A DNA stretch of 64,000 nucleotides from CAIPAT01 sp041665605 (GCA_041665605.1 JBAYIO010000011.1:10848-74847); one strand, 5' to 3'. Positions 37,360 to 47,621 are shown, numbered from the stretch's first letter. Numbers and translations: made by a program. Notes: generated by a model not told the origin, from the letters alone.

Positions 37360-40300
37360 TTATGTTGTTATTTCCAGCGGTAATGTAATCTTTACTGCAG
37401 CACCCTGTTCCAGACCGGGGCTGCTCAGTTCAATTTTACCGCCGTGCGATTTTATAATTGAAGCACACTGATACAGGCCGATTCCGGAGCCGCGGTTCTT
37501 TGTGCTGAAACCGTTCTCAAAAAACCTGGCTGCCTGCGCAGGATCAAAACCGGCGGCATTGTCGGTTATTTCCATAATCTGCTGCTGGATTTCCTGTCTT
37601 AATGCAATCTCGATCCGGCGGTCTTCCGTCCGTCCGGCAATATCAAAAGACTCAGTTGCATTCTTCAGCAGATTGATCAATACTTGAATAATGCGGGTTT
37701 TATCCACTTTAATTTCCTGAATGTCCGGTTCAACTTTAAACACTACCTCAATCGCTCTTTTTTGCAGCGAAGCAGATAACATGGACACCGCATCATCGGC
37801 CAACTGTTTCAGTGACACGCTGGACGGCAAGGTTTTGCTGCCTCCGGCGTAAATCCGCTGCAACGAAAGCACATCATTGATATGGGACACCAGATTAGCC
37901 ATCTTGCGCGAGGTTTCCAGTATGTTGTTTTTTCTTTCCGACAGCGACTCCTCAAGTTTTGCCAGAAACGCCAGCAGTTTCGTTATCTTCTCCTTGCCAA
38001 AAGCATGTACCACTGCCTCGGACTGCTCATTGAACATTTTCCGCAGCATAGACACTGATTTTATTTCCGGCCAGCCGCCGTCGCCAATATGTTTTATTGC
38101 CAGTGTGCCAACACCGGTGATGGCATTGCCGATATCATGCAGCACACTGCCGGCCATCAATGCTCTGCCGCGCTGTTCCGCCTCCTGTTCGCTGGCTTTT
38201 TCGGCCCGCAGACGGTCGCGAATATCCTTGAAATTCTGAATCATTCCAATAACTTTGCCATCCTTGTCACGATACGGAACAGAGGTAACAATACAAGGGA
38301 TTGATTCGGTTTTTGTCTTCAGAATAAAATCATATTCCGTGCGCCGCGGCAGATCAAGCATCTTTTCAAATGTACAGTCCTTTAAACCGCAATGCTTCTC
38401 TTCGCAGACGGAAAATTCATGACAGTAATGTCCAATAACTTCAGCTCTTGGCAAACCGGACATTTTCAGATACTGTTCATTGGCCTCAACAATTTTATGG
38501 TCCCGGCTGACCACCCGCATCCCGTCACCGGCAGTATTGAATATTTGCCGGATCTCCTCTTCCGCTCGTTTGCGCTCCGCCAGTTCCTGCTTGATTCTTG
38601 CAGAAGCTTCAATGCGTTCAGTGATGTCTCTGCCGATGCCGACAAAGCCGGTAACATCGCCGCCGGCATTCTTAAGGATTGAACCGGTTAATTCGTAAGG
38701 AATTGCTTTACCACTTCTAATTACATAATTGGCTTCAATCTTGACTTTGTCCTCCGTCCACATTTTTTTAACAGCTTCAGCAATTCGCGCAACATCTTCC
38801 CCCGCGAAAAATTCAGATATTTTCTTTGAGGACAATTCCGCGTCGCTGTAACCGGAAACCCGGTTGCAAGCCTGGTTCCAGCGCAAAAGGATGCCGTTGC
38901 AATCAAAAACATAGAAGATATCATCAATGGCATTTATGGTATTCTCATTGAGCTTATTGGCTTCCGCCAGAGCATTCTCCGTCTGCTTGCGCGCAGTGAT
39001 ATCGCGGGCTATTCCCAGCACGCCTGTGATATCTCCATTTGCATTATGCATCGGGGTTTTAATAACTTCAAACAGTCCCCGGAAGCCGTTGTCGGCCAAA
39101 CTCAGCCACTCCTCATTAATACAGGATTTGCCTGTCGCCATAACTTTCTCGTCGTAAGCACGGAAAAAATCTGCTTGAACGGTGTCAAAGAAATCGTAAT
39201 TGCTTCTGCCGATAATGTCCGATTTTTTCTGCCCGAAAAGGCGTTCAAAAGCCGGATTGCAACTGATATAGAGACCGTCCGGGCTTTTCAGCCAGACCAA
39301 ATCCGGAATGGCTTCCACCAGGGAGCGATACATATCTTCCGAATAGCGCAATTTATCTTCAATCCTTTTCCTCTCGGCAAGTTCCTCCTCAACTCTCATA
39401 GCAGATTTGCGCAACTGGTAATTTACTCTGTAAACATAGATTAAAAAAAACATGATCATGCAAAAAAATATAAAGCCGAAAATAACCCATAGACGATACT
39501 CTTTCCAGAACGCGGCAAGTGTTACGCGTCCATAGCCTTCGTATGGTCCGATACGCAGTTCCTTCAAGCACTCATTGACCGGATTATAATTCAGCGGCGC
39601 CGTCCACCCGGCGATTCCGGCGGCAACAGCGGCATTATCCTCCGGCTTCATCTGCATTAACGCCACCATCACTCTTTCGCCAAGCCCGTGCGGAACATGC
39701 TCCAGTTCTGCAAACGGCCATTCCGGATAAAGCTGAGTCGAGCATAACAACGGAAACCGGCGCGCCGGGTATTCAACACGATGAATAATTTTAAAATCAT
39801 CCGGATTGACCCGGCCTTCACTGATCATGCTTTCCAGAATGCCGGAAGTTACCGTCCCGGCGTCCGCCTGTCCGGCCTTGACCGCCATGACTGCCGCATC
39901 GTTGGTTCCGCCAAACCGCACAGAGGAGAAGTCCCGGTATGGGTTTATATTGTTCTGCTGCAGCAGCCGCCAGGCCATTTGCCAGCCGCCAAACGAAGTT
40001 TCATCTGAAGCAATGAAACTTTTACCCTTGAGATCAGACAGTTTATCAATACTTTTATTCGATTGTAAGCAGAAAATAATTCCGCCATATTCATTATAAT
40101 AATTGCCTTTGTAGCTTTTTTCCATTGACGCTATCCGGCTGACATTATAATCCATTTCCAGCGTAACGTAAATCGAGGAGTTCACCAGAATGAAATCGAC
40201 TTTTTTATTCTTTACCGAATCGTTTACTTCACTGTAGGCTAACGGAACTATTTTAAATTTATATTCCGGAATATTCGAGGACAGGAAAGCAGCGGTGGGT

Positions 40301-40443
40301 TCCCATAGTTTCTGGCAGATATCCTTGCCGCGCAAAGCCAGCACTCCGATTCTGATCTCCTGCTGTCCGGCGGCAAATCCGCAGGAAATAGTAAATCCTG
40401 CGATAAAAATCATCACCAATAACTTCAACTTGAAAAAAAACAT
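37360..40443 (-). CDS. Sensor histidine kinase with PhnD-like binding domain and three PAS domains
   Basis: A 1027-residue protein: signal/anchor (LKLLVMIFIAGFTISCGFA); periplasmic PhnD-like binding domain ~28-295 (IRIGVLALRG; ARRFPLLCSTQLYPEW); membrane helix ~310-335; PAS domains at ~365-480 (DMYRSLVEAIPDLVWL), ~495-620 and ~640-760, the last with a Cys cluster (CEEKHCGLKDC); kinase H-box VLHDIGNAITG (~780); ATP-binding domain at the end (GSGIGLYQC). PhnD-type domains bind phosphonates or related oxyanions, so the kinase may sense such a ligand. It is co-oriented with the receiver-kinase gene 32 bases downstream. Confidence 0.85.
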   Translation of the reverse strand: MFFFKLKLLVMIFIAGFTISCGFAAGQQEIRIGVLALRGKDICQKLWEPTAAFLSSNIPEYKFKIVPLAYSEVNDSVKNKKVDFILVNSSIYVTLEMDYNVSRIASMEKSYKGNYYNEYGGIIFCLQSNKSIDKLSDLKGKSFIASDETSFGGWQMAWRLLQQNNINPYRDFSSVRFGGTNDAAVMAVKAGQADAGTVTSGILESMISEGRVNPDDFKIIHRVEYPARRFPLLCSTQLYPEWPFAELEHVPHGLGERVMVALMQMKPEDNAAVAAGIAGWTAPLNYNPVNECLKELRIGPYEGYGRVTLAAFWKEYRLWVIFGFIFFCMIMFFLIYVYRVNYQLRKSAMRVEEELAERKRIEDKLRYSEDMYRSLVEAIPDLVWLKSPDGLYISCNPAFERLFGQKKSDIIGRSNYDFFDTVQADFFRAYDEKVMATGKSCINEEWLSLADNGFRGLFEVIKTPMHNANGDITGVLGIARDITARKQTENALAEANKLNENTINAIDDIFYVFDCNGILLRWNQACNRVSGYSDAELSSKKISEFFAGEDVARIAEAVKKMWTEDKVKIEANYVIRSGKAIPYELTGSILKNAGGDVTGFVGIGRDITERIEASARIKQELAERKRAEEEIRQIFNTAGDGMRVVSRDHKIVEANEQYLKMSGLPRAEVIGHYCHEFSVCEEKHCGLKDCTFEKMLDLPRRTEYDFILKTKTESIPCIVTSVPYRDKDGKVIGMIQNFKDIRDRLRAEKASEQEAEQRGRALMAGSVLHDIGNAITGVGTLAIKHIGDGGWPEIKSVSMLRKMFNEQSEAVVHAFGKEKITKLLAFLAKLEESLSERKNNILETSRKMANLVSHINDVLSLQRIYAGGSKTLPSSVSLKQLADDAVSMLSASLQKRAIEVVFKVEPDIQEIKVDKTRIIQVLINLLKNATESFDIAGRTEDRRIEIALRQEIQQQIMEITDNAAGFDPAQAARFFENGFSTKNRGSGIGLYQCASIIKSHGGKIELSSPGLEQGAAVKITLPLEITT

Positions 40444-40651
40444 TTTATAGTCCAGTCTTGTTCAAATTTTCTACTGGCGTAATCTTCAAAAAAATTATAC
40501 CGTATGACTATAGAATACGTTGAAGATAAAAGCAAATTTTAAAATGGCTATATCGTATCTTTGCATTCAAAATCGTTTCCTGCTTGACGACACAAATTAC
40601 CGGGTTAATATATAACTGCATATTTTATGTAGCGAACAAGGAGGAAAATTT

Positions 40652-41521
40652 ATGATCACAATCAAAAATAAAGAACTGAAATGCGGATTAAGGATGCCGG
40701 TATTCGGCATGGGAACCTGGATGATGGGCGGAAATTCCGAGCGTGACGCCGGCAATAACGGCGATGCCGACACCGCCGCGCTGATCGCCGGATTTGAACG
40801 CGGACTCACCCATATTGATACTGCTGAAATGTATGCAGGCGGCTTTGCCGAAGAAATAGTCGGCCGCGCAATCGCCGGCAGAAAACGGTCAAATCTGTTC
40901 ATTACATCTAAAGTCTGGAACACCAATCTGAGTTATGACGGCGTTTTACGCGCCGCCGAAAGCAGTTTAAAGCGGCTTGGAACTGATTATCTTGACCTGT
41001 ATCTGGTGCACAAGCCGAATGACGATATCCCGCTGAAAGATACCATCCGCGCACTGGACAGATTGCAGGATGAAAAAATTATCCGTAACATAGGAGTAAG
41101 TAATTTCTCAGTAAAACGCCTTGATCATGCACAGGCACTGTCCGGTCATAAGATTGTCGCCAACCAGGCTCATTATAATCTCATTTTCCGGGAACCGGAA
41201 GTTTCCGGGCTGCTGGATTATTGTGGACAGAACGATGTAATGCTGATCGCCTGGCGTCCGCTGCAGAAAGGCGGGTTGACCGCCAGCGGCGGGGAATTTC
41301 TGAAACCGCTATGTGAAAAATACGGCAAAACGCCATATCAGCTCATGTTGAACTGGCTGATTTCGCAGCCCGGCGTAGCAACAATATCCACCATGCGCAC
41401 GTTAAGACATCTTGATGAAAATCTAGAAGCGGTTGAATGGAAAATGGCTAAGGAAGACATCGAGTTTATCCGGAAGAAATTCCCGGAACAGCAAAGCGTT
41501 TCAGAAGTTCCGTTGTCCTGA
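40652..41521 (+). CDS. Aldo/keto reductase
   Basis: A 289-residue NADPH-dependent oxidoreductase. The catalytic tetrad is visible: Asp and Tyr in HIDTAEMYAGG (residues ~50-57), Lys in FITSKVW (~85) and His in LYLVHKPND (~117). The C-terminal cofactor segment is PYQLMLNWLISQPGVATI. It reduces aldehydes or ketones; the specific substrate is unknown. It has a good ribosome site (AAGGAGG) and is convergent with the M42 peptidase gene, separated by 10 bases. Confidence 0.9.
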   Translation: MITIKNKELKCGLRMPVFGMGTWMMGGNSERDAGNNGDADTAALIAGFERGLTHIDTAEMYAGGFAEEIVGRAIAGRKRSNLFITSKVWNTNLSYDGVLRAAESSLKRLGTDYLDLYLVHKPNDDIPLKDTIRALDRLQDEKIIRNIGVSNFSVKRLDHAQALSGHKIVANQAHYNLIFREPEVSGLLDYCGQNDVMLIAWRPLQKGGLTASGGEFLKPLCEKYGKTPYQLMLNWLISQPGVATISTMRTLRHLDENLEAVEWKMAKEDIEFIRKKFPEQQSVSEVPLS

Positions 41522-41531
41522 AAAATTGCGG

Positions 41532-42587
41532 TCAATGCTTTCCGATATAGGTCAGGATGGTCTGCATGAGATTTTCGAATACTGACAGCCTGGCCAGTTC
41601 AAAACCATGGCTGTTCTGGCAGACATGCCCCAGCACGGCAACGCGCGCGGCGGCGCCTGCCTGGCAAATGGCGCTGGCATCCGAAAATGATTTTTCGTAA
41701 ACTACCGGCTGCAATTCGGTTCCTGCCTCGCGGGCAGATTCCAGTAAATCCCGGATCAGCCGCTGGTCATAATTACAAAGCGCATCCTTGCTCCAAATTC
41801 CCGGACGTCCATCGAGTTTCAAAACTGTCTGGTCAGTTATGGCACAACCGTCAACAGCTATAAATATTTCAGGTTTTTCACGCAAGGCCATTGCTCTGGC
41901 CCCGTAACAGCCGCCTTCTTCGTGTACTGTAAAAGCGATAATCAGCGGCGCTGACGGACAAAATCCGCGTTCTTTTAAAGTCTTCAACATTAAAAGCAAT
42001 ATCGCGACGCCGGCGCGGTCATCAAAACTCCATGCCGAAATCAGCGGCGAATTTTTTCTGCCAAAAACATAGGGCCCCCTGCCCTCTTTCACCGGAACCG
42101 CGCTGGAACCGGGACGGACTCCGGCAGCTTTAAGCTCCTGCGGGGATAATCCGGTAATGATCCTGACACCATGCCAGTCCGGCGCCCATACGCCGTTTCC
42201 GACAGCGTTCGCATGCGCCGACCCCATAGAAAACAAACCGGAAACGGTATTGTCATTATCCGTCATAATCACAACCTGGCATTCTCCCAGTTTGCATGGG
42301 TGCAGTCCGCCGGAAGGGCCCACGCGGAGATTGCCGCTCTCCTCAATCGCCGTCACCACCATGCCGACTTCGTCCATATGTGCCGCAAGAATGGTTTTCG
42401 GCTTAGTCTGGTCCTGACACTCCAGCCTGATCAGCACATTGCCGGACGCATCAGTCTCGCTGTCCACGCCGAAAGCGGCGAGCTTCCCGCGAATCACGTT
42501 CGCCATCATCTCTTCACGTCCGGGCGGCGCCGGAACGCGAATCAGTTCGGCTAATATCTCCACAAAAAATTTATTGAACCCATCCAT
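41532..42587 (-). CDS. M42-family metallopeptidase
   Basis: A 351-residue protein resembling M42 aminopeptidases: metal ligands in LAAHMDEVGMVVT (His, residue ~68), SFDDRAGVAILLLML (Asp, ~190) and FTVHEEGGCYGARAM (Glu pair, ~228), then VDGCAITDQT. These enzymes are cytoplasmic, often self-compartmentalised, and remove N-terminal residues from peptides. It has a Gly/Pro-rich loop (VPVKEGRGPYVFG) typical of the family. The next gene on the strand lies 31 bases upstream. Confidence 0.85.
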   Translation of the reverse strand: MDGFNKFFVEILAELIRVPAPPGREEMMANVIRGKLAAFGVDSETDASGNVLIRLECQDQTKPKTILAAHMDEVGMVVTAIEESGNLRVGPSGGLHPCKLGECQVVIMTDNDNTVSGLFSMGSAHANAVGNGVWAPDWHGVRIITGLSPQELKAAGVRPGSSAVPVKEGRGPYVFGRKNSPLISAWSFDDRAGVAILLLMLKTLKERGFCPSAPLIIAFTVHEEGGCYGARAMALREKPEIFIAVDGCAITDQTVLKLDGRPGIWSKDALCNYDQRLIRDLLESAREAGTELQPVVYEKSFSDASAICQAGAAARVAVLGHVCQNSHGFELARLSVFENLMQTILTYIGKH

Positions 42588-42618
42588 CGATATATGTTGC
42601 TTTCAGATTAAGGGTTAA

Positions 42619-43182
42619 TCAGTCCAAGGCGAAAGATTTTCTCAGCGATTTCATAACTTCAGGAGCGGGCGTGACGGCGTTTTCCAGAACGGCATTGAAT
42701 TTATCAACCAGCAGTTCCGCAATATGCCGGTGTACGGCTTCGATTGTCTCAACCGGCGACTGTTTACTCAAGGATTTGTATAATTGCATGGAATTTACCA
42801 CCAGCGTTTCAGTGTTCGGATAGCCGGAACACATCAGGTTCCACGGCGCCAGTTGCTCCTGATCGCCGGCGCTGCGGAAATCACTGCGGAAAAGCACTGC
42901 CGGTTTATTAATGGACTTGGCCGCGATAAATTCTGCAACAGTGCCGGAATCAGCATCGCCGCCGTCAAAATTGAACAGCGCCAGATCGGCATTAAACAGC
43001 GCATTCAAATCTTTTCTGCGGATCTCGTCAAAACTTAATCCGTCAGTATCCATATCCTGCGGCAGAAAACACTCGAAACGCCCGTTTGCAACTTTTCCGA
43101 TCTGCATCGCCAGCATCTGGTTGCCGGTCAAATGTTTATGATCAAACAACTCCCCCGCAAAAAATACAATAAATTTCCTCAT
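42619..43182 (-). CDS. Nucleoside 2-deoxyribosyltransferase-like protein
   Basis: A 187-residue protein with the family's key segment FNFDGGDADSGTVAEFIAA (residue ~80; the Glu is the likely nucleophile) followed by NKPAVLFRSDFR. The opening KFIVFFAGELFDH is a Rossmann-like first strand. Family members swap bases on deoxyribonucleosides or hydrolyse nucleotides. It is 31 bases upstream of the M42 gene on the same strand, so the two may be co-transcribed. Confidence 0.72.
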   Translation of the reverse strand: MRKFIVFFAGELFDHKHLTGNQMLAMQIGKVANGRFECFLPQDMDTDGLSFDEIRRKDLNALFNADLALFNFDGGDADSGTVAEFIAAKSINKPAVLFRSDFRSAGDQEQLAPWNLMCSGYPNTETLVVNSMQLYKSLSKQSPVETIEAVHRHIAELLVDKFNAVLENAVTPAPEVMKSLRKSFALD

Positions 43183-43285
43183 TGCTTCTCCGGCAAAAAA
43201 TACTTATTAAACGTACATAAATATAACGCAGCAAAAGACGCTGTTCAATACATGGCATGGTGCGGGGCCTGGAAGAAATTTTATA

Positions 43286-45469
43286 TTAAAGAACTTTACT
43301 GTCCCCGGTGCCTGCATCCTTGGATTTGGCAAGCCAGTTATTGATAGTCGCAATGAATAACTCATTGTTGATCGGCTTGGTAATATAATCGTCAATTCCC
43401 GCCTTTATGCATTTTTCCTTGTCACCCTTCAACGCATAGGCGGTAACAGCAATAATCGGCGTATAGAGGCCGGTCGCGGCTTCGTAATTTCTGATTTCAG
43501 CGGTCGCCTCCAGCCCGTTCATGACCGGCATCTGAATATCCATCAGCACCAGGTCAAATTTCCCGTTTTTATAAGCCTCCACGGCTTCCGCGCCATTAAA
43601 TACCGCGACTACATTATGATTCCGCTTCTGCAACAGGACTTTTACCAGATAATTGCTGGTCTTGTCATCTTCGGCTAAAAGAATATTGGCACCTTTTTCC
43701 GTGATTTTCGGCACAGAGTCTGCAACCGTATGTTCTTTTTTGTCATCTGAATTTGTCGGCAGGCCCAGTTTCACGATGAAAAAGAAACTGCTTCCGACGT
43801 CTTTAATGCTTTCGACCCAAACTTTACCGCCCATCAACTCAACCAGTTGCTTGGTAATGGCCAGCCCCAGGCCGGTACCGCCGTAACGCTTTGAATAAGA
43901 ACTGTCCAACTGGGTGAATGCACTGAACAGGCAGTTCAATTCATCTTTCGAAATCCCGATGCCGGTATCAGACACCTTGAACAGAACTTCGATATTCTTG
44001 TCGCCAATGCTTCTCAGCATCACCGCAACAGTGATTTTGCCGATATGAGTGAATTTTACCGCGTTGCCGATAAGATTGGCCAGCACCTGACGGACCCTTA
44101 CCGGGTCGCCGAGCACATTATGCGGTATTTTCGGATCATACTCCAAAGATATGTCAAGCCCTTTCTGCTTAACTCCAATCCGGAACAGATCAATGACTTC
44201 CTTGAGACATTCCTGCAGATGAAAAGGCATCTTCTCCATCTTCATCTGTCCGGCTTCAATATTCGAATAATCAAGAATATCGTTTACCACCCGCAACAGC
44301 GACTCGGCTGATTTCTGCACAAGCTTCAAATATTCTTTCTGATCATCATCCGCAGATTTGGACAAAGCAAGCTCGGTCATGCCGATAATGCCGTTCATCG
44401 GAGTGCGGATCTCATGACTCATATTGGCCAGAAACACGCTCTTCGTCCGGCTTGCGTGTTCGGCGGTTTCTTTGGCCGCAATCAACTCACGTTCAGCCTT
44501 GATCCGGTCTGTAATGTCATGCACGATGTAATAATAGTACTGCCTGCCGCCGATATTGATCGGAGCGCTGTATACTTCAACATCCACCACCGAACCGCCG
44601 GACTGTTTGTGTTTCGAATAAAAATGCCGCTTATTCTGCGCCGGTTCACTCTTCATTTCCGCCGTATGCTCCCGTGGAAGCACGACAATGTCGAAAATGC
44701 TCATGTTTCTTAATTGCTCTGACGAGTATTTGTAAAAATCACATGCCGCCTGATTCGCGTCTGCAATCATTTCCGTCTGCGGATCGGTAATCAGCATAAC
44801 TGAATGGTTGTCTTCAAACAGGCTGGCGTACCGCTCTTCGCTTTCATACAACTCAATTTTGGTCTTATGAAAATGGTATACCAGCATCGCCACTGCAACA
44901 CTGAATGAAAAAAACATCCCCAGCAGATATCCGAAAGCATCCGCCCATTCGTAACCGGTAAGAAACGGATAGTCAAGCTTGTGCATTCCCCAGAGAATAA
45001 ACAACACCCCGAGCACGATGCTGTCTGTCCGGTTGGGCATTTTCAAAATGAAGAACTGCGAACCGATCCAGATGTAGATAATCGACATTAAAACATATAT
45101 TGGAATGACGATCAAAACATCATTTACATCGCAGGAGAGGCCGAACGCGATCCAGGCCAGCATCAATACCGCCACCACATACCAGGCGATGCTGTACTTC
45201 CGGGACAGAAACATGAACATCCCGATCGCCAGCATCACGACGCTGATCACGCTGGCGCAGTAATATCCGGCAGTAAAAAAACTGAAATCGGGATACTTGA
45301 TAGTTGCAAGGGCAAACCCCAGATGCATGGTATAAAACATCCAGCTGCACGTCCAGACCAGCAGATATTTCTTCCGTTCAATGATATAAATATACAGGAA
45401 AGCCAGCGAGAGAAGCAAGGTCGCCATGATTGCGGCAAGTAACACGGGAGGCAGCCACAGTGAGTTCAT
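43286..45469 (-). CDS. Hybrid sensor histidine kinase with multi-helix membrane sensor
   Basis: A 727-residue protein: seven hydrophobic segments in residues ~1-205 (MASE-like sensor), a PAS domain at ~215-325 (YASLFEDNHSVMLITDPQ), kinase H-box FLANMSHEIRTPMNG (~355), ATP-binding domain ~460-575 (GGTGLGLAITKQLV), and a C-terminal receiver ~600-715 with phospho-acceptor Asp in LVLMDIQMPVMNG. It is a complete phosphorelay on one chain. No cognate regulator gene adjoins it. The input is inferred to be a membrane-borne signal. Confidence 0.9.
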   Translation of the reverse strand: MNSLWLPPVLLAAIMATLLLSLAFLYIYIIERKKYLLVWTCSWMFYTMHLGFALATIKYPDFSFFTAGYYCASVISVVMLAIGMFMFLSRKYSIAWYVVAVLMLAWIAFGLSCDVNDVLIVIPIYVLMSIIYIWIGSQFFILKMPNRTDSIVLGVLFILWGMHKLDYPFLTGYEWADAFGYLLGMFFSFSVAVAMLVYHFHKTKIELYESEERYASLFEDNHSVMLITDPQTEMIADANQAACDFYKYSSEQLRNMSIFDIVVLPREHTAEMKSEPAQNKRHFYSKHKQSGGSVVDVEVYSAPINIGGRQYYYYIVHDITDRIKAERELIAAKETAEHASRTKSVFLANMSHEIRTPMNGIIGMTELALSKSADDDQKEYLKLVQKSAESLLRVVNDILDYSNIEAGQMKMEKMPFHLQECLKEVIDLFRIGVKQKGLDISLEYDPKIPHNVLGDPVRVRQVLANLIGNAVKFTHIGKITVAVMLRSIGDKNIEVLFKVSDTGIGISKDELNCLFSAFTQLDSSYSKRYGGTGLGLAITKQLVELMGGKVWVESIKDVGSSFFFIVKLGLPTNSDDKKEHTVADSVPKITEKGANILLAEDDKTSNYLVKVLLQKRNHNVVAVFNGAEAVEAYKNGKFDLVLMDIQMPVMNGLEATAEIRNYEAATGLYTPIIAVTAYALKGDKEKCIKAGIDDYITKPINNELFIATINNWLAKSKDAGTGDSKVL

Positions 45470-45831
45470 CTCTCTCCTCCCGTATTCAAATAGTAAAAAC
45501 TACAATTTCGAGCCATTATAAAACACTGTCTCATATTTATGATTACATTTATAAATATAATTTAAGATTAATAATTTTCCAGTTTAATATCTATAACATT
45601 AGCCTGAATTATTCATAAATCCGGATACAGCACCCCGGGTATGACAAAAGTGCAAGCTTATGTTTCCCGATAACAACCCCTAACGGCGCCGGAGTATTAC
45701 TGATAAACTTTTTAACTGTTATTTTTAATTTTGAGCAATTCATCGTATATTATGAAAAATTTTTAAAATGCAGATTCTGAGACTAAAAATTAAAACCATG
45801 TTCACAATAGTAACTCAGGAAGGTTAAAATC
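45470..45831. other. Intergenic region without recognised gene
   Basis: A 362-base AT-rich divergent gap between the hybrid kinase and the EamA gene. It must hold both promoters, but no -35/-10 pair with good spacing stands out. No small open frame with a ribosome site and no repeat module of the dispersed family is seen. Confidence 0.5.
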
Positions 45832-46248
45832 ATGTGGCAACTATTCGCATTACTGGCCGCGCTGTTTGCGGCGCTGACCGCCATTCTTGCCAAAATCGGA
45901 ATTAGAGGCGTTGATTCCAATCTGGCAACCGCTATCCGTACAGTAGTGGTCATCCTTTTAGCCTGGGGAATTGTTTTCGCTCAAGGCGGTCATCATGGAA
46001 TCATCAAACTGAGCAGAACAAACTGGACCTTTCTGCTTTTATCCGGATTGGCCACCGGGTTGTCATGGTTGTTCTATTACAAGGCTATTTCCATCGGCGA
46101 TGTGTCAAAAGTAGCGCCAGTCGACAAATGCAGCATCGCGCTTACCCTGGTTTTATCTTTTCTTATTCTGGGAGAACAGTTAAGCGTTAAAACCATCATT
46201 GCCGGCGGCTTGATTACCGCCGGAACCCTGGTCATGATCTGGAAATAG
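45832..46248 (+). CDS. Single-domain EamA (DMT) transporter
   Basis: A 138-residue membrane protein with about five hydrophobic segments and the EamA signature (FAALTAILAKIGIRG at the start; LFYYKAISIGDVSKVAPVDK near residue 85; FLILGEQLSVKTIIAGGLIT near 115). Full-length EamA transporters have two such halves in 300 residues; single-domain versions act as dimers. It probably exports or imports a small metabolite. The ribosome site is AGGAAGG. The next gene begins 18 bases downstream. Confidence 0.85.
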   Translation: MWQLFALLAALFAALTAILAKIGIRGVDSNLATAIRTVVVILLAWGIVFAQGGHHGIIKLSRTNWTFLLLSGLATGLSWLFYYKAISIGDVSKVAPVDKCSIALTLVLSFLILGEQLSVKTIIAGGLITAGTLVMIWK

Positions 46249-46266
46249 CTGAAGAAGGAGTACGTA

Positions 46267-47319
46267 ATGTTAAAAAAATACAAACAGACCAGATCAATGT
46301 TAATGGCGGCCATGCTTTTGACGCCATTGTCCGGAATTTCATTAAAGGCGGCGGAAAGCTCCGACGCCGGTATTGCCGCGCCTGACCAGGCTACTCCGCA
46401 AATGCAGGAACGGGCGGTCACTCTCAGCCGGATACTGAACCGCAAGCCGGAATATCGCCGCGGCGTGTTTATGTATGACCGCACAGTATCCGTATATGAG
46501 CAGAACCCTGAAAAACTGGCCGCCAGATGCAAAATGCTCGGCCTTACAGATATTTATTACAGTTTCAGCGACAAACATGCAGCAGATAAAAAATACAGCG
46601 GCCGGGCGGCGGCGTTCAACGCGGCATTCCATAAATACGGACTGAAAGTTCATGCGCTGAAATATGACGGTGGGGAAGCTTTTGCCTCCGATGCTTATGT
46701 CAAAAAATCAGCCGGCACCGTGCTTGACTATAATCAGACCGTAAAACAAGAATCGCGCTTTGACGCGGTTGTCGCCGACCTCGAACCGCATATCTTGAAA
46801 AAAGGCCGTTCATATCTGCCCAAAGACCTGAAGTATTACTGGGATGAAAAAGGTTACGGTCCGGATAAAAGCAATGACCAACTGGTGAAGCAGGCACAGG
46901 CCATCTTAACCATGGCAAAACAGGATTTAAAAGGTCTGGAGATTGCCGAAGCGCTCGGCTGCTTTTTCGAGACCCGCTATCAGAAAGGCGAGCTGCCCAG
47001 CGCCTCAATCAATAATTTTCTTAAACCATGCGCCTTTGTCACATTGATGGCCTATGCCAACAAACCGGATAAAATATGCCGGATGGCGGAGGCTCAGTTG
47101 AAAAACAGCAAGCGCCCGGGCAGTGTGGCAATCTGCCTGAAAACCAGTGTCGGCACCCTTAATGACGATGCGATTGAAACCTCGCTGCAGCCGCAAGGCT
47201 GGGACAAGCTGATTGAAGCCGCGGAATATGTCACCAGGAACTCAGAAAAATATCCATCATTCCGCGGCATTGATTTCTTCGAATATGCCGGACTGGAAAA
47301 AATGTGGGAAAACCAATAG
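46267..47319 (+). CDS. Secreted protein of unknown function, possible TIM barrel
   Basis: A 350-residue protein with an N-terminal signal region (SMLMAAMLLTPLSGISLKAA). The body has a repeating strand/helix pattern suggesting a TIM barrel (FMYDRTVSVYEQNPEKL; LGLTDIYYSFS; YGLKVHALKYDGGE; FDAVVADLEPHIL; FRGIDFFEYAGLEKM). VVADLEPH resembles the acidic active-site strand of some glycoside hydrolases, but I cannot assign a family. It follows the EamA gene by 18 bases and is probably co-transcribed. Confidence 0.7.
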   Translation: MLKKYKQTRSMLMAAMLLTPLSGISLKAAESSDAGIAAPDQATPQMQERAVTLSRILNRKPEYRRGVFMYDRTVSVYEQNPEKLAARCKMLGLTDIYYSFSDKHAADKKYSGRAAAFNAAFHKYGLKVHALKYDGGEAFASDAYVKKSAGTVLDYNQTVKQESRFDAVVADLEPHILKKGRSYLPKDLKYYWDEKGYGPDKSNDQLVKQAQAILTMAKQDLKGLEIAEALGCFFETRYQKGELPSASINNFLKPCAFVTLMAYANKPDKICRMAEAQLKNSKRPGSVAICLKTSVGTLNDDAIETSLQPQGWDKLIEAAEYVTRNSEKYPSFRGIDFFEYAGLEKMWENQ

Positions 47320-47474
47320 TGACCTTGATGATTTTACTATAGTAAGCAAAATTCACGCCGGACATGCGGAGATTCAGCCCGCAAAATATTGACAGGTGAA
47401 AATACCAATGAATTAGTCTCTATTGAAAATTTAAAATGAAAAGACGGGAAATATTAAAATCTCCGGGATATTAG

Positions 47475-47505
47475 ATCAGTTGCAAATGCTTTCTGTTCAA
47501 CTGAT
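47475..47505. other. Perfect 8-bp inverted repeat in a 348-base intergenic gap
   Basis: ATCAGTTG (47475-47482) / CAACTGAT (47498-47505) with a 15-base loop, between the secreted protein stop and the rubredoxin terminator. There is no T run, so it is not a standard terminator; it could be an operator or RNA structure. The rest of 47320-47621 has nothing recognisable. Confidence 0.4.
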
Positions 47506-47621
47506 GTCCCAAATAGACAAAATGTGATATTGTTCATGCCGACGGGCTTAGGTGAATCCAATATCTGTCTGGAAAAGACGGTCATGGATGTATCCCGAGT
47601 GGTTAAAAATGAAGGGAGAAT

